Part shown: positions 1-7,204 of the stretch, one piece after another | How the letters are laid out: each line of letters starts with the position of its first letter | Numbering within the stretch: the stretch's first letter is position 1 | NCBI GenBank assembly: GCA_030024065.1 | Contig: JASEIE010000036.1 | Span: 1 to 13,292 of the forward strand | Source of the DNA: Thermodesulfobacteriota bacterium | GTDB lineage: Bacteria; Desulfobacterota; BSN033; UBA1163 | Reading direction: 5' to 3' | DNA length: 13,292 bases | The notes under the pieces: model-generated | Told to the model about the DNA's origin: nothing | Databases searched by the model: none | Seen by the model: only the letters and a program-made list of their open reading frames with translations | Position numbers and translations under genes: made by a program

Positions 1-1
1 A

Positions 2-568
2 AACAATGTTTCTACTCAAGCAGTTGTACAATTAGGGGCAGCTCTCGCAACTGCCGGAGCTGTGCCACTTTTTCATATTTTTGAAACCACTCCTGAAATC
101 AGGTCTAATCCTTATAAGTATGGGGGAAAAAGCATTAAGTCAGAGGTGACGGTTACCCAGGATGACATTAAAAAAACTTGTCAGGAATTGAATACCACTC
201 AAAATAGGGAAATCGATTTTGTTGCTTTAGGTTGTCCTCATTACACCTTTGATAAAATCAGGGAGATTGCCTCCTTTCTCGAGGGAAAGAGGATAAAAAA
301 TGACGTTGAAGTATGGATTTGCACTTCTCAGGCTATTCGTAATCTCGCTTTACGCAGTGGTGAGGTACAGATCATAGAAAGGGCCGGAGCCAAAGTAGTG
401 GTCGATACATGTATGGTGTTGGCCCCGGTTAAGCAGATCGGATTCCGTAATATGGCTACTGATTCAGCAAAGGCTCAATTCTATGTTTCAGGGTTTGGAA
501 TTGGTGTACGATTTGGAAATACCAATCAATGTTTACAAGCTGCCCTGACAGGCCAATGGGAGAAATAG
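2..568 (+). CDS. Aconitase X large (catalytic) subunit, C-terminal part, cut by window edge
   Basis: This reading frame is open from base 2, so the gene begins upstream of the window; what remains is about 188 residues. It reads as the C-terminal part of the aconitase X catalytic domain (DUF521 family). Visible landmarks are a GCPH motif, then ICTSQ, then DTCMV; these three cysteines are candidates for the Fe-S ligands used by this family. Known members are cis-3-hydroxy-L-proline dehydratase in bacteria and phosphomevalonate dehydratase in archaea; both remove water. The TAG stop is followed after one base by the ATG of the small swivel subunit, so the two are almost certainly translationally coupled and form one enzyme. 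The separate-subunit arrangement is one of the two known layouts (the other is a fusion). The substrate here cannot be told from sequence. Confidence 0.88.
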   Translation, partial: NNVSTQAVVQLGAALATAGAVPLFHIFETTPEIRSNPYKYGGKSIKSEVTVTQDDIKKTCQELNTTQNREIDFVALGCPHYTFDKIREIASFLEGKRIKNDVEVWICTSQAIRNLALRSGEVQIIERAGAKVVVDTCMVLAPVKQIGFRNMATDSAKAQFYVSGFGIGVRFGNTNQCLQAALTGQWEK

Positions 569-569
569 G

Positions 570-977
570 ATGACAGCCATATACCACGGAAGAAGTATTT
601 GCAATGGATCGGCCGAAGGTGAAGCTTTGGTAACGACCCAGGCCCTCTCTTTTTTGGGAGGGGTGGATCCAGAGACGGGTATCATCACAGAAGTTGATCA
701 TGAGCTCTACGGGAAAGCGATGATGGAAAAGATATTGATCGTCCCAGGCCTCAAGGGATCTGCTGGTGGCATGTGGATCATCATCCGGCTTGCAGCGAAT
801 AAGAAGGGACCCAAGGCCATCATCACCCGGCAAGCAGATACCATTTTGGTTGGAGCGGTCATCATGTCGGGGATTCCAACGATCGATTCATTGTCTGTAG
901 ATCCATTACAGACATTCAAGAGTGGCAATTGGTTGAAGGTGGACGGGACGAAGGGAATAGTAGAAATAGTAGAATGA
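570..977 (+). CDS. Aconitase X small (swivel) subunit, DUF126 family
   Basis: This 135-residue protein is the usual length for the stand-alone swivel domain of aconitase X. It starts with the ATG one base after the stop of the large subunit. The family carries a Gly/Ser-rich catalytic loop; here it reads LKGSAGGMW (about residues 61-69), rather than the more common GSSxGS form I remember, so the second serine pair is replaced by glycines. The downstream GPKAIITRQADTILVGAVI stretch and the IPTIDSL segment are typical of the family. It should pair with the large subunit to make a hydro-lyase. The loop variant may mark a subfamily with a different substrate from hydroxyproline or phosphomevalonate; that is inference. 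Confidence 0.87.
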   Translation: MTAIYHGRSICNGSAEGEALVTTQALSFLGGVDPETGIITEVDHELYGKAMMEKILIVPGLKGSAGGMWIIIRLAANKKGPKAIITRQADTILVGAVIMSGIPTIDSLSVDPLQTFKSGNWLKVDGTKGIVEIVE

Positions 978-1030
978 TATTTAAAAAAGCACATCTTAAG
1001 ACAAAGATCAAAAGAGAGGGATGGTGATCA

Positions 1031-2383
1031 ATGGATCGGATTGCAGAGAAGATTAGTGATTATGCAGCCTCTTTTACTTATACCGATCTTACCCCAGAAG
1101 CTCTCCATGCTGTGAAAAGAAGCTTGATTGACTCTATCGGTTGTGCTTTGGGTGCTTTTTCAGCAGAGCCCGTCAAGATCGCCAGGCGACTGGCGGCTCG
1201 GGTTCAATGCAGTATGCCTGCATCGATTTTAGGTACGTTCATGAAAACCTCTCCGGAGATGGCAGCCTTTGTGAATGGAATTATGGTCCGTTATCTGGAC
1301 TTCAATGACGACTATCTGAACAAAGATGGTCCGCATCCGAGCGATAATATTTCGGCACTCTTGGCCATCTGTGAAGCCTTGCATACTAATGGTAAGAGTT
1401 TAGCTTGTGGCATTACGCTGGCTTATGAAATCGTCGATCAATTGGTAGACTCGGCAGAGTTCCATTCCAGAGGCTGGGATTACGTGACAGAGACATCCAT
1501 TGGAAGCGCATTAGGGGTGGGAAATATGTTGGGTCTCTCTCAGGAGAAGATGGCCCAGGCTTTAGCTCTCGCCATAGCGCCCAATATCGGACTTTGGCAG
1601 ACGCGAACTGGAGAACTATCCATGTGGAAAGGATGTGCCGGCCCCAATGCGGCTCGAAATGGCCTTTTTGCTGCCTTGTTGGCATCCGAGGGTATGACAG
1701 GTCCTAATCAAATCTTCGAGGGCCGTTGCGGACTGATGAAACAGGTGACAGGCCCGTTTGAGCTCGGGGTGTTCGGTGGAAAAGGTCATCCCTTTAAAAT
1801 TGAGGGAACTTTCTTCAAGTACAGGCCGGTGATGTATACTGTTCTGCTTTCTGTTGAGACAGCCCTCGAGTTGCGAAAAAAAGTAGATATCCACCAAATC
1901 GATTCGATTAGGGTCTTCCTTGACTCTTTCTCGATTGCTACCAGCAGCGGCCCTGAAAAATATGATCCTCATACCCGAGAAACAGCAGATCACAGTATAC
2001 CTTATCTTGTTGTGGCAGCCTTGTTTGACGGAGAAATCTCGGAAAGAACCTATACGCCCGAACGATATCGTCATCCTCAGATATTGGCCTTGCTCAAGAA
2101 GTCCTCCATGGAAGAGGATCCCCAGTATACAAAGGAGTGGCCTAAAACCTTTCATTGCCGAATCGAGGTGGTGGATCTATCAGGACGTCAATGGATCCAG
2201 CATTTGAAAAATCCAAAGGGACATCCGGCTAATCCCATGAGCGATGATGAGATAGAGGAAAAATTTCTCAAATTAACTCAGAATCTGCTTACCTCCACGC
2301 AAGCACAAAACACTCTGGAACTCCTCTGGCATTTAGAAGAGATGGAGGATGTCAATAGGATATTCAATGCTGTTTTGATATGA
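1031..2383 (+). CDS. MmgE/PrpD family protein (2-methylcitrate dehydratase-like)
   Basis: This 450-residue protein has the normal full length of the MmgE/PrpD family, which includes 2-methylcitrate dehydratase, cis-aconitate decarboxylase and iminodisuccinate epimerase; these enzymes use no Fe-S cluster. The N-terminus has the family pattern of an amphipathic helix followed by VKRSLIDSIGCALGA (about residues 28-42). The centre holds VRYLDFNDDYL and the His/Pro-rich GKGHPFKIEGTF region. The C-terminus has the GHPANPMSDDEIEEKF motif that precedes the last helices. A purine-rich GAGAGGG lies about 10 bases before the ATG. It lies 53 bases after the aconitase X small subunit on the same strand and probably shares its transcript. 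The pairing of two unrelated dehydratase families suggests successive steps on one hydroxy-acid substrate, but the substrate is unknown. It is followed by a convergent gene. Confidence 0.9.
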   Translation: MDRIAEKISDYAASFTYTDLTPEALHAVKRSLIDSIGCALGAFSAEPVKIARRLAARVQCSMPASILGTFMKTSPEMAAFVNGIMVRYLDFNDDYLNKDGPHPSDNISALLAICEALHTNGKSLACGITLAYEIVDQLVDSAEFHSRGWDYVTETSIGSALGVGNMLGLSQEKMAQALALAIAPNIGLWQTRTGELSMWKGCAGPNAARNGLFAALLASEGMTGPNQIFEGRCGLMKQVTGPFELGVFGGKGHPFKIEGTFFKYRPVMYTVLLSVETALELRKKVDIHQIDSIRVFLDSFSIATSSGPEKYDPHTRETADHSIPYLVVAALFDGEISERTYTPERYRHPQILALLKKSSMEEDPQYTKEWPKTFHCRIEVVDLSGRQWIQHLKNPKGHPANPMSDDEIEEKFLKLTQNLLTSTQAQNTLELLWHLEEMEDVNRIFNAVLI

Positions 2384-2467
2384 TCTCAAGCACTTTTGCC
2401 CCTTAAAATTTATGGAAGCAAACGAGGGGGAATGGGTTGCCATGGAAAACATTAAACAGAATTCACA

Positions 2468-3349
2468 CTATTTATCTAACAAGTCCTTCATTTTCAAGAT
2501 TATTTTTGAATAGTCCTCTTCACCTTCTCCCTTCTCCACAGGATGCTTCAAATACTTATAGACGCAGTTGATAATAGGTAAATTCACTTTGGCTGCTTTT
2601 GAAATCCTTCGCGCAATCGAAGTGTCTTTAAACACCGTATTAAATGTTCCACCCATATCAAAGGTTTTTGTGAGAATAAACTTCGGAAATCTAACTTCCG
2701 TAGCGTAACTGCGAGCATTTCCTGAGTTAAATACCTCAACCATTGTATCCATCGACAACCCGAGTTTTTCTCCGAGTATGACTGCTTCGCAGGCAGCAAG
2801 AAAGGTTGCAAAAGACAACTGATTATGAATCAACTTAACCAAATGTCCACTCCCCGTCTCCCCCAGGTAAATAACCCTTTTGCTGATAGGTTTAAATACT
2901 GGAAGGCATCTTTCACAAACCTCTTTTTTCCCACCTACCATAATAAGAAGTTGAGCATTCTTGGCTCCTAAAGCTCCACCTGAAATGGGCGCATCGAGGT
3001 ATTCTATACCTTTCATTGACAGCCGTTTAGCAAAATTCTTGGAAAATCGAGGATCTGAGGTGGTCATGTCAACAATGATGTCTCCCTGGGAAGCTCCCTT
3101 GACAATACCATTCTGTGAAAATAGAATTTCTCTAACAGCATCTGAGCCAGTTACGAGAAGAAAGATGATGTCACAACTCTTAGCTAGTTCTGCCGGTGAA
3201 GCTGCAATATGAGCTCCTAACGCCCTCATTTCTTCCCTGACATGTTCCTTTCGTGCAAAAATGGTTAATGGGTATCCTGCCTGTAATAAGTTTTTAGCGA
3301 TAGGTCGCCCCATGTAACCTGTCCCAATCAACCCGATTTTTTCGATCAT
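2468..3349 (-). CDS. NAD(P)-dependent beta-hydroxyacid dehydrogenase (3-hydroxyisobutyrate dehydrogenase family)
   Basis: This 293-residue protein has the standard length and layout of the family that includes 3-hydroxyisobutyrate dehydrogenase, tartronate semialdehyde reductase and 2-(hydroxymethyl)glutarate dehydrogenase. The N-terminal Rossmann fold shows GLIGTGYMG (residues 6-14). The substrate-binding signature DAPISGG is at 119-125. The catalytic lysine is expected at K172 in GHLVKLIHNQ, where the family often has KxxxN. It should interconvert a 3-hydroxy acid and its semialdehyde. AAGGAGGG lies 11 bases before the ATG, and AAAGG abuts the ATG. It is last in a run of minus-strand genes that also encode LeuCD-like and PrpF-like proteins. 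That combination recalls the Hgd step of nicotinate fermentation, so 2-(hydroxymethyl)glutarate is a possible substrate, by inference only. Confidence 0.9.
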   Translation of the reverse strand: MIEKIGLIGTGYMGRPIAKNLLQAGYPLTIFARKEHVREEMRALGAHIAASPAELAKSCDIIFLLVTGSDAVREILFSQNGIVKGASQGDIIVDMTTSDPRFSKNFAKRLSMKGIEYLDAPISGGALGAKNAQLLIMVGGKKEVCERCLPVFKPISKRVIYLGETGSGHLVKLIHNQLSFATFLAACEAVILGEKLGLSMDTMVEVFNSGNARSYATEVRFPKFILTKTFDMGGTFNTVFKDTSIARRISKAAKVNLPIINCVYKYLKHPVEKGEGEEDYSKIILKMKDLLDK

Positions 3350-3487
3350 CCTTTCTTATTCCCTCCTTTCTCAAAAGAGAGCTAAGCTTGAGTTTTCCAT
3401 TTTTAGAGATGAGGAGTGTTTGTAAATCATTCTGACCCACTCTCTTATATCTGGTAAATTCTTTAGATCGGCTAACCCGTCGATCGC

Positions 3488-3544
3488 GGGGGAGGGTTAA
3501 GGAGAGGAAAATTTAAATCTTTTCCACCCTTATTCTCCTCCCCC
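3488..3544. repeat. Interrupted inverted repeat in the 3350-3641 intergenic region
   Basis: The outer arms gggggagg (3488-3495) and cctccccc (3537-3544) are perfect complements. Inside them taagg pairs with cctta, and ggaaaa with ttttcc, around an AT-rich loop, so the whole 57 bases can fold into one long hairpin with bulges. It lies between two co-directional minus-strand genes, downstream of the glutaredoxin-DinB gene. No run of T follows either arm closely, so a classic intrinsic terminator is not supported. A dispersed palindromic repeat or an mRNA-stabilising hairpin are alternatives. I see nothing else in 3350-3641. Confidence 0.5.
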
Positions 3545-3641
3545 TGAGACAAGGAAGGAGATCCAAATCTTTATAAAATCAACTTTCATTTTTTGGGGTT
3601 GGCCCACCAACTATGGATCATTTGTTTCAATAAGTTTTGAA

Positions 3642-4382
3642 CTATTCCCAAACTTCTTTGGGAAGCGGCAACCCTTTGAAGTCTTCGCCTTTGAGCGGAT
3701 TGACGGGGGATAATCCCATCTGCTCCAGTAATGAGTATAATTGACGTAGGTGCTGGGCCGTGTGCCACGCGATTCGTTCTAAGAGCTCGTGGGCTGTAGG
3801 GAAGCCATAGTATGCCGTGATATTCTCCCCGGGCGCGTCAGTTGTAAACCACTTTTCCAGATCTTCGCGAATTTTCTGTCCGTACTGAGCCATTCTCTCG
3901 CCGTCGATGAGTTCTGGCGGTGCTTCTTCACTCAACCACTCCTTTGGCAAGCGTTTTTGCTCCATGGCATCGAGGAATGCGCGACCTAGCCTGAAGAGGT
4001 GGTAACCTAAGTTGCGAACCGTTCGCTTACGCCCCGGTGTCGCCCTGTCGAGGCGCTCGTTGGGAACCTGGATGATCGCTCGCTGGGCGGCTGCAAGGAT
4101 TTTGTCGAGACGTTCTATGAGTTCGGCCCACGAGAGATGCTCGGGTTCAGCATACTCCACCCCAACGAACGCAGCTAACTGTTTGGGGTTCCATCCATAG
4201 AAAGCCCGATCCCCTATGACAACAGCAGGAGCCCCCATTACTCCAAGACGTTTGATCTCTTCAAGCGCTGCAGGATTCTCCTCAACGTTGATGGACTTAA
4301 ATAACACTCCCCATGACGAAAGCAACTCTTTCGTTTTTGCACAGGAGCTTCAACCGGGACGATAGTAGACACATGGAATCAT
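3642..4382 (-). CDS. Probable selenoprotein: glutaredoxin-like domain (U-S-S-C) fused to a DinB-like domain
   Basis: Read from the ATG at 4382, the frame is 246 codons with a single in-frame TGA at codon 11 (4350-4352). The protein starts MIPCVYYRPG, then the TGA, then SSCAKTKE. This is a glutaredoxin active site in which the first cysteine of CxxC is replaced, the classic position for selenocysteine. The thioredoxin fold continues with GAPAVVI at 50-56, giving the expected cis-proline at about P52. From about residue 85 to 235 comes a DinB/YfiT-like four-helix domain with a candidate metal triad H128, H207 and H211 (the last two in HTAQH). A ribosome binding site lies 8 bases before the ATG, and a bacterial-SECIS-like hairpin follows the TGA. 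Calling the start at the TTG at 4325 would lose the active site. A Cys-to-stop mutation is the alternative. DinB relatives include metal-dependent thiol transferases, so a thiol redox or detoxification role is likely. Confidence 0.75.
4316..4334 (-). promoter_or_regulatory. Bacterial SECIS-like hairpin downstream of the UGA
   Basis: On the minus strand ACGAAAG (4334-4328) and CTTTCGT (4322-4316) form a perfect 7-bp stem closing a 5-base loop, AGUUG (4327-4323). There are 22 bases between the UGA and the loop. The published bacterial SECIS description asks for an upper stem of at least 4 bp, a small apical loop with a G in its first two positions, and a UGA-to-loop distance of roughly 16-37 bases; all are met. 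It would recruit SelB within the coding region. Confidence 0.68.
4350..4352 (-). other. In-frame UGA, probable selenocysteine codon
   Basis: The triplet is TGA on the minus strand and is codon 11 of the glutaredoxin-DinB gene. It sits exactly where homologous glutaredoxins have the first cysteine of CxxC, and coding similarity continues without frameshift on both sides. Confidence 0.7.
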
Positions 4383-4390
4383 ACTCTCTT

Positions 4391-4396
4391 CTCCTT
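4391..4396 (-). promoter_or_regulatory. Ribosome binding site of the glutaredoxin-DinB gene
   Basis: AAGGAG on the minus strand lies 8 bases upstream of the ATG at 4382. It supports translation starting before the in-frame UGA rather than after it. Confidence 0.7.
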
Positions 4397-4480
4397 TCTC
4401 AACGAAATAGATAGCTTCTTCTTTCTGCTTACTAGTCGGGTTGGTGTTACAAATTAAAATGACTCGGATATCGGTTCTCT

Positions 4481-5344
4481 TTAGTCGGCTTTGCCTCTAT
4501 CAGAAACAAGGTAGCAACCCGGATTGTGGCAGGAGTCACAATCCGGAAGGTTAAGCACAGGTAGCTTTGCACCCTTGATGGTTTTTATCATTGATAGGGA
4601 CGTTTGAACCTTAGTCTCAGTACCGTCAAGAGCTAAGACAATAGAACCTTCGGCTCCTCCCAGGCCCCCAGCTGCAATGGGAGTTGCATTCGTCCCGGTT
4701 AGGATATCGAATGCTCTTACTTCATCGATTTTTTCCCCTGAGACAGGAATCAAGCCACAGGCCATGCCCATAGCCCAATCCACCTTCATGCGTTTTGCTT
4801 TTTGACTTGCTTCAGCAATAGAGATGGGAATAAGTTTCTCGAGGCCAACAGCTAAAAGAAGATGGAACTTTTTCTTACGTTGGGCGCCAAGCACTACTCC
4901 TATTGTTCCCCCTCTTGAAGGATTGGAATAAAGGACCCCTGCATTCCCCTGAGGGTCCAAAGCATTTACCGCTTTGATATAGACATCTTCAGGACCCATC
5001 TGATTTAGAATTTCATTCAGGGGAGTCTGCTTTTGAAGGATCCCTTTTTTAAAAAACCAGGTTTGGAGGGCTTTCCCTGGATCATGTTTGCCAGGTCCTC
5101 GAGCCTCTCTCATCTTCACCATTTCAAGTGAACCACAAAGCCCTACGGGGGCTATTAACCCGCAAACCCAAAGTCCCTGAGGCCATTGCCCCAGGATTTC
5201 TTTATAGATGAAGACTGTATTGCTGCTGGGATGAAGGGCTACAATCCCATTGTTGAGGGCACGTTGAACTTCTGGCAATTTTAAGATGGCCATCGAGATG
5301 AGTTTTTTAGATTCGGAGGGGGTAAGAGTTATTTCCGCTAGCAT
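4481..5344 (-). CDS. Conserved-looking protein of unknown function with C-terminal CxxCx4C motif
   Basis: I do not recognise this 287-residue family. It starts at an ATG preceded by AAGGAG at good spacing and follows the small dehydratase subunit by 24 bases, so it is almost surely in the same operon. No signal peptide or long membrane helix is evident. The composition is that of a soluble enzyme: the middle has NPSRGGTIGVVLGAQ, followed near residue 235 by a glycine-rich AAGGLGGAEGSIVLALDG segment. The C-terminus has CDSCHNPGC, with cysteines at about 269, 272 and 277, which could hold iron, an Fe-S cluster or zinc. Possible roles are an accessory, maturation or regulatory factor for the aconitase-family enzyme, or another catalytic step. 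None of these is demonstrated. Confidence 0.75.
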   Translation of the reverse strand: MLAEITLTPSESKKLISMAILKLPEVQRALNNGIVALHPSSNTVFIYKEILGQWPQGLWVCGLIAPVGLCGSLEMVKMREARGPGKHDPGKALQTWFFKKGILQKQTPLNEILNQMGPEDVYIKAVNALDPQGNAGVLYSNPSRGGTIGVVLGAQRKKKFHLLLAVGLEKLIPISIAEASQKAKRMKVDWAMGMACGLIPVSGEKIDEVRAFDILTGTNATPIAAGGLGGAEGSIVLALDGTETKVQTSLSMIKTIKGAKLPVLNLPDCDSCHNPGCYLVSDRGKAD

Positions 5345-5368
5345 CTTCTTCTCCTTTCAAACGTCATC

Positions 5369-5860
5369 TTAACTTATTCTACGCTTGGTGTATTCGACCA
5401 GTCCTCCGGCTGATATCAATTGCATGATGAACTCGGGAAAAGGCTTCGCTCGAAATATCTTTCCCTTACTCACATTCACGATATTCCCGGTCGCCAAATC
5501 CACCTCGACGATGTCTCCGTTCTCTATACCCTCAGCAGCTTCCTCGCTTTCCAGTATCGGCAATCCGATGTTAATGGCATTCCGATAGAATATCCGGGCA
5601 AAGCTCTTGGCGACCACACATCCGACCCCGCTGGCCTTGATAGCGACCGGGGCATGCTCCCTTGACGACCCGCAACCAAAATTCTTATCAGCCACAATGA
5701 TATCACCTGGCTTAACCTTGTTCACAAATTCCTTATCGAGGTCCTCCATGCAATGTTTGGCTAGCACCTGAGCATCATTACTCTCCAAATATTGCGCAGG
5801 GATAATGACATCCGTATCAACATTCGCTCCGTATTTGTGAACTTTACCCTTCAATTTCAT
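5369..5860 (-). CDS. Aconitase-family dehydratase small subunit (LeuD-like; isopropylmalate/homoaconitate/dimethylmalate type)
   Basis: This 163-residue protein matches the short LeuD-type swivel subunit typical of archaeal-style and anaerobic bacterial enzymes. It has [15 protein letters not shown] at 11-25, and the signature [10 protein letters not shown] at 61-70, where serine and arginine take part in substrate binding and catalysis. The loop after the first strand, which influences substrate choice in related isopropylmalate and homoaconitate enzymes, reads YLES (24-27). Its ATG overlaps the stop of the large-subunit gene by four bases (ATGA), so the two are translationally coupled. True LeuD, homoaconitase, methylcitrate-related and 2,3-dimethylmalate dehydratase (DmdB) small subunits are all similar at this level. 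The PrpF-like neighbour and the lack of leuA or leuB nearby argue against plain leucine synthesis. Confidence 0.9.
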   Translation of the reverse strand: MKLKGKVHKYGANVDTDVIIPAQYLESNDAQVLAKHCMEDLDKEFVNKVKPGDIIVADKNFGCGSSREHAPVAIKASGVGCVVAKSFARIFYRNAINIGLPILESEEAAEGIENGDIVEVDLATGNIVNVSKGKIFRAKPFPEFIMQLISAGGLVEYTKRRIS

Positions 5861-7119
5861 CTCACCACCTCCTCAGGACTACTGATCTTGCCTGTCACCG
5901 CACTCGCCGCCGCCACCGCGGGTCCGGCCAAATAGACCTCTGAACCTGGGCCGCCCATCCTATTGACAAAATTTCTGTTGGTCGTAGAGATACAACGCTC
6001 TCCTGGGGCTAAAAGCCATATATGGGCGCCAGAGCAAGGGCCACAGGTCGGTGTACTAATCACCGCTCCAGCCTCAACAAAAGTCTCAAATAAACCTTCC
6101 CGAAGCGCATCGAGATAAATTTGTTGAGTCCCAGGATTGATGATAAAACGCACATCGGGATGCACTTTCCTGCCTCTGATCACTTTGGCTGCTATTCTCA
6201 GATCATCCAACCGGCCGTTCGTGCAACTCCCAACCGATGCTTGGTCAATCTTAATTTCTCCAACCTTGCTGATGGGGTAGACGTTGGAAGGAAGAAAAGG
6301 GAAAGCTACCTGGGGTTCTATATCAGAGACATCCCACTCGTAGACCTTCGCATACTCTGCATCCTCATCCGACTTATAAACCTTGTAAGGGCGTTTGGCC
6401 CGAGGTTTAATATAGTCTAAAGTGATGCCGTCCACCCTGTGGATTCCAACCTTGGCCCCTGCCTCAATTGCCATATTGGACATGGTAAGGCGGCCATCCA
6501 TTGGCAACGACTCCACCGCTTCACCTGTAAACTCCATGGCTGAGTAAGACGCTCCGTCAACACCAATCTGCTTCAGCGTATATAGAATCAGGTCCTTCCC
6601 GCCTATCCATTTACCTGGCTTTCCGTGATAGATAAACTTGATGGTTGGGGGAACTTTCATCCAGATATCGCCAGTGACCATGGCAGCAGCGATGTCAGTG
6701 TTCCCCATCCCCGTTGAGAAGGCACCCAATGCCCCATAGGTACAAGTATGGGAGTCGGCACCAATGATCACATCGCCGGGGAGCACGAGGCCTTGTTCCG
6801 GAAGAAATGCGTGGCAGATTCCAGTACGCCCAACGTCGTAATATTTGATCCCATGCTCGCGAGCAAATTGACGCATCCTTCTGGTACCCTCAGCGGCCTG
6901 GGCAGTCTTGGCCGGCACTTGGTGATCCACTATCAGGACAACCTTTTCGGGGTCAAAGACCTTCTTGGCCCCGATCTTTTTGAAGCTTTCGATGGCTAAG
7001 CCCACGGTCGTATCATGTGCCATTATCACATCCACTTTAACGTTTAAGTGTTCTCCCGGACTGACCTTATCCCTTCCAGCATGGGCTGCCAGTATTTTTT
7101 CAGTCATTGTCATGGGCAT
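5857..7119 (-). CDS. Aconitase-family dehydratase large subunit (LeuC-like; isopropylmalate/homoaconitate/dimethylmalate type)
   Basis: This is a full-length 420-residue LeuC-type subunit. The start chosen is the ATG at 7119, because GGGAGG lies 9 bases upstream and the protein then opens [11 protein letters not shown], as the family does; a longer frame from 7155 adds 12 residues with no support. Cysteine ligands for the [4Fe-4S] cluster are C299 (SVGSCTNGR), C359 and C362 ([11 protein letters not shown]). [20 protein letters not shown] at about 121-140 and [13 protein letters not shown] near the C-terminus are standard active-site segments. It catalyses reversible hydration/dehydration of a malate-type acid together with the overlapping small subunit. 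It follows the PrpF-like gene by 85 bases on the same strand. The exact substrate is open; 2,3-dimethylmalate, homocitrate and 3-isopropylmalate are all compatible. Confidence 0.92.
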   Translation of the reverse strand: MPMTMTEKILAAHAGRDKVSPGEHLNVKVDVIMAHDTTVGLAIESFKKIGAKKVFDPEKVVLIVDHQVPAKTAQAAEGTRRMRQFAREHGIKYYDVGRTGICHAFLPEQGLVLPGDVIIGADSHTCTYGALGAFSTGMGNTDIAAAMVTGDIWMKVPPTIKFIYHGKPGKWIGGKDLILYTLKQIGVDGASYSAMEFTGEAVESLPMDGRLTMSNMAIEAGAKVGIHRVDGITLDYIKPRAKRPYKVYKSDEDAEYAKVYEWDVSDIEPQVAFPFLPSNVYPISKVGEIKIDQASVGSCTNGRLDDLRIAAKVIRGRKVHPDVRFIINPGTQQIYLDALREGLFETFVEAGAVISTPTCGPCSGAHIWLLAPGERCISTTNRNFVNRMGGPGSEVYLAGPAVAAASAVTGKISSPEEVVR

Positions 7120-7128
7120 GTTTCCTAT

Positions 7129-7134
7129 CCTCCC
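7129..7134 (-). promoter_or_regulatory. Ribosome binding site deciding the start of the LeuC-like subunit
   Basis: GGGAGG on the minus strand is 9 bases before the ATG at 7119, and would lie inside the coding region if the longer frame from 7155 were used. Confidence 0.6.
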
Positions 7135-7204
7135 TGAAAAATAATTGCTCAACACTCCTAATACTTTTTATCGGTGAATCTAATATTCTCTTCTGGCCTT
7201 CCTC

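Noticed and set aside
3642..4325. Glutaredoxin-DinB gene starting at the TTG at 4325
   Set aside because: This start lies inside the glutaredoxin domain, has no good ribosome binding site and removes the active site; the ATG at 4382 with AAGGAG explains the data better if UGA is recoded.
4383..4475. Open frame continuing upstream of the ATG at 4382 in the same frame
   Set aside because: It reads somewhat like protein but has no ATG, GTG or TTG start with a ribosome binding site, and the ATG at 4382 has a strong one. I treat it as chance or leader sequence.
5369..7119. Leucine-biosynthesis leuCD
   Set aside because: No leuA or leuB is nearby and the neighbours are PrpF-like and an unknown gene, so a catabolic aconitase-family role is preferred; the leucine role is not excluded.
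5857..7155. Longer LeuC-like start at 7155
   Set aside because: The 12 extra residues are not family-like and would bury the good ribosome binding site at 7129-7134.
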